From DASQFQ01 sp963722815 (lineage in GTDB: Bacteria; Actinomycetota; Thermoleophilia; Solirubrobacterales; Solirubrobacteraceae), in NCBI GenBank assembly GCA_963722815.1, contig CAVROM010000004.1:186001-250000 (forward strand): a DNA stretch of 64,000 bases. Direction: 5' to 3'. Position 1 is the first letter of the stretch; the number at the start of each line of letters is the position of its first letter. The position numbers were made by a program, and so were the translations under genes. Of the stretch, positions 62,243 to 64,000 are shown piece by piece. Below the pieces are notes generated by a model that saw only the letters and a program-made list of their open reading frames with translations, was not told the origin of the DNA and ran no database searches.

Positions 62243-62680
62243 ATGACGCTCTTCGAACACACCGAGCAGATCCACCGCCCGGTCGAGGAGGTCTTCGCGT
62301 TCCTGGCAGACCCGACCAACCTCCCCCGCTGGCAGATGAGCCTGATCGCCGTGCGCCCCCACCGTCGCGGCCCGCTCCGTCCCGGGGTCGAGGTGACCGA
62401 AACCCGGCGCTTCCTCGGCCGGACCATGGAGACGACATGGGTCTGCACGGAGCACCGCCCCAGCCGCCGCTCGGTGATCGAGAGCGACGAGGGCCTGGTG
62501 CCGTTCCGCGGCATCTGGGACCTGGAGGCGGACGGCGGGGCTACTCGGTTCACCTGGACACTGGAGACCGGTGGCCTCGCCGCCCGCCTTGCGAACGCGG
62601 TCGCCGCCCGCGTCGCGCGGCAGGAGCTGGCCGAAGACGCCTTGCGCCTGAAGCGGTTGCTCGAACAGAATCCAGCATGA
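62243..62680 (+). CDS. SRPBCC-family ligand-binding protein
   Basis: 145 aa, START/polyketide-cyclase-like fold. MTLFEHTEQIHRPVEEVFAF then LADPTNLPRWQ at the start, a hydrophobic middle, and the long C-terminal helix (ARQELAEDALRLKRLLEQ). Binds a hydrophobic small ligand. ATG 62243. The stop overlaps the next start (ATGA), giving a two-gene operon, divergent from the AAA regulator. Confidence 0.88.
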   Translation: MTLFEHTEQIHRPVEEVFAFLADPTNLPRWQMSLIAVRPHRRGPLRPGVEVTETRRFLGRTMETTWVCTEHRPSRRSVIESDEGLVPFRGIWDLEADGGATRFTWTLETGGLAARLANAVAARVARQELAEDALRLKRLLEQNPA

Positions 62681-63832
62681 CCGCGAGGCGGCCTCGCCGC
62701 ATGACGTGGATCGCCCCGGCGCTGGCCCTCGTGCTCGTGATCGCGCATCAGATCGCGTACGGCAGCGCCGACGCCGCCGAGTGGACGTTCGGCATCGGCT
62801 TCGTGGTCTACGCCGCGGTCGGCGGGCTGATCGCCGACCGCTATCCGCGCAACCCCGTCGGCTGGCTGTTCTGCGCCGTCGGCGTCGTCTTCGCGGCCGG
62901 CGACTTCGTCGCCGACTACGCCGATCACGCGGGCAACCCCGGCGCGACCCCGCTGGCCGTCTTCAACAACGCGACCGGTCCGAGCAGCCTCGTCATCCTG
63001 GTGCTGGCGGTGATGCTGTTCCCGACCGGCCGTTTCCTGAGCGCCGGCTGGCGCGGCGCCGGCGTCTTCGTGATCGCTGCGAACGTCGCCCTCTGGCTCG
63101 TGCTCGCGCTCGAGCCCGGCAGGCTGAGCGCGAACCCCGGCGTCGTGAACCCGCTCGGGATCGACGCCGCCGCGGGGCTGCTGCACGCACTCGCCGACGC
63201 CGGCGGGCTCGTGATCGCCGCCACGGTGCTGATTGCGATCGCCGCCGTGGTCGCGCGCTTCCGCGCCGCGCGCGGGATCGAGCGCCAGCAGCTCAAGTGG
63301 CTCGCGCTGCTGGCCGTGCTGGCCGTCGCCGTGCTCGCGCTCCTGCTGGTCGATCGCCCAGTTCGCGAACCTCGACACCGGCACGGCCAGGTCGCGGCGG
63401 GCGTCGTGCTCGGCCTGCTCAGCGCGGCCCCGCCCTCGCCGCCGCGGTGGCGATCCTCCGCTATCGCCTCTACGACGTCGACGTCGTCATCAACCGAGCG
63501 CTCGTCTACGGCGTGCTCACGGCGCTGCTGGGCGCCACGTACCTCGGGCTCGTGCTGCTGATCGGGCTGGCGGTGGGGAAGTCCGGCTTCGCGGTCGCCG
63601 CGTCCACGCTGGCGGTCGCCGCGCTGTTCCGGCCTGCGCGCGCCCGCGTCAGGCGGCGGTCGACCGCCGCTTCTACCGCCGCCGCTACGACGCGGCGCAA
63701 GCACTGGCCGGCTTCGGCGCGCGGCTGCGCGACCAGGTCGAGCTCGACGCGCTGAGCCGCGAGTTGCGCGGCGTCGTGGACGAGTGCCTGCAGCCGGCGC
63801 ACGTCTCGCTCTGGCTGCGCGCCGCGCGCTGA
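62677..63832 (+). CDS. Multi-pass membrane sensor-like protein, frameshifted
   Basis: About 385 aa. Eight or so hydrophobic segments (TWIAPALALVLVIAHQIAYG, NPVGWLFCAVGVVFAAGDFV, LVILVLAVMLFPTGRF), then ILRYRLYDVDVVINRALVYG, a family marker, and the C-terminal cytoplasmic VDRRFYRRRYDAAQALAGFG, RDQVELDALSRELRGVV and PAHVSLWLR. Such proteins resemble the membrane part of actinobacterial histidine kinases but without a kinase domain. Frames break near 63355, 63430 and 63650. Confidence 0.75.
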
Positions 63833-63900
63833 GCCGCTCAAGAGAATTTCGCGCCGGAGGCCGAGTAAACCGGTTGCGGCGCGGGAATGAGAGCGTTAAC

Positions 63901-64000
63901 ATGGGCGAACGTTGGGAGGCGTTCAAACTGCTTGCAGTGGCAGCCAACGGCGACGGGCGCGAAGGGCCGGCTGCGCAGGGCGACCGCATCGTGACGGCCC
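63901..64000 (+). CDS. Possible start of a gene running off the window
   Basis: ATG 63901 opens MGERWEAFKLLAVAANGDGR and stays open to the window edge. A GGAATGAGAG purine stretch precedes it. Only 33 codons are visible, so neither reality nor product can be judged. Confidence 0.3.
   Translation, partial: MGERWEAFKLLAVAANGDGREGPAAQGDRIVTA

Noticed and set aside
60010..63384. 1124-codon open frame on the minus strand
   Set aside because: Its 5' third is antisense to the SRPBCC and membrane-sensor genes; only short pieces around 62190-62080 and 61430-61000 are parts of the AAA regulator in its correct frames.

Overview
The window is very GC-rich, uses many GTG/TTG starts, and carries actinobacterial hallmarks: a WhiG/FliA-type sigma factor next to a Xer recombinase, an EF-G-like second translocase, an F420-dependent nitroreductase-type protein, HxlR and MocR regulators, and a SARP-like AAA regulator. 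The block rplS-lepB-rnhB-yraN-comM-dprA-xerC-sigma, with ECF factors fused to membrane tails, suggests a Thermoleophilia/Solirubrobacterales-type soil actinobacterium. That placement is an inference from gene content, not from a tree.

Layout. 0-19 kb is a compact housekeeping block: ribosome, secretion and RNase HII genes; a small HTH/Clp-N operon behind a large palindrome; an ECF sigma factor with a promoter-like site matching one before the next gene, a secreted cysteine-repeat protein; natural-competence genes (comM, dprA); thiD and ilvD; envelope genes (acyltransferase, L,D-transpeptidase); xerC and the sigma factor. 19-25.7 kb holds the EF-G-like gene, RNase HI, tryptophan dioxygenase and a GAF-GAF-GGDEF-HD-GYP c-di-GMP protein. 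27-35 kb has secreted hydrolases, a two-component system, a QueA-like enzyme, isocitrate lyase and a HAD dehalogenase. 36-49 kb is accessory: SpoIIE phosphatase/STAS pair, DUF4389, YCII/sigma/VOC operon, transporters, glutamine amidotransferase, and a candidate injection-system effector. 49-53 kb has resistance-like and redox genes with a clear HxlR operator. 53.4-56.9 kb is a small element integrated at tRNA-Gly(GCC), bounded by 78-bp direct repeats. 57-64 kb carries an MFS/MocR pair, a large SARP/AAA regulator and a membrane sensor-like protein.

Two genome-scale patterns stand out. Convergent gene pairs repeatedly share one CTAG that gives TAG stops on both strands, in two places inside a hairpin repeat (three tandem 39-bp copies at 25.7 kb, one inverted copy at 35.2 kb). 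Also, many genes, including the conserved EF-G-like gene, are split by single-base frameshifts, concentrated at 19.6-22, 25.8-27, 36-47.5, 53-56 and 58.7-63.8 kb. This looks more like draft-sequence indels than wholesale gene decay, so broken genes are annotated as reconstructed spans.
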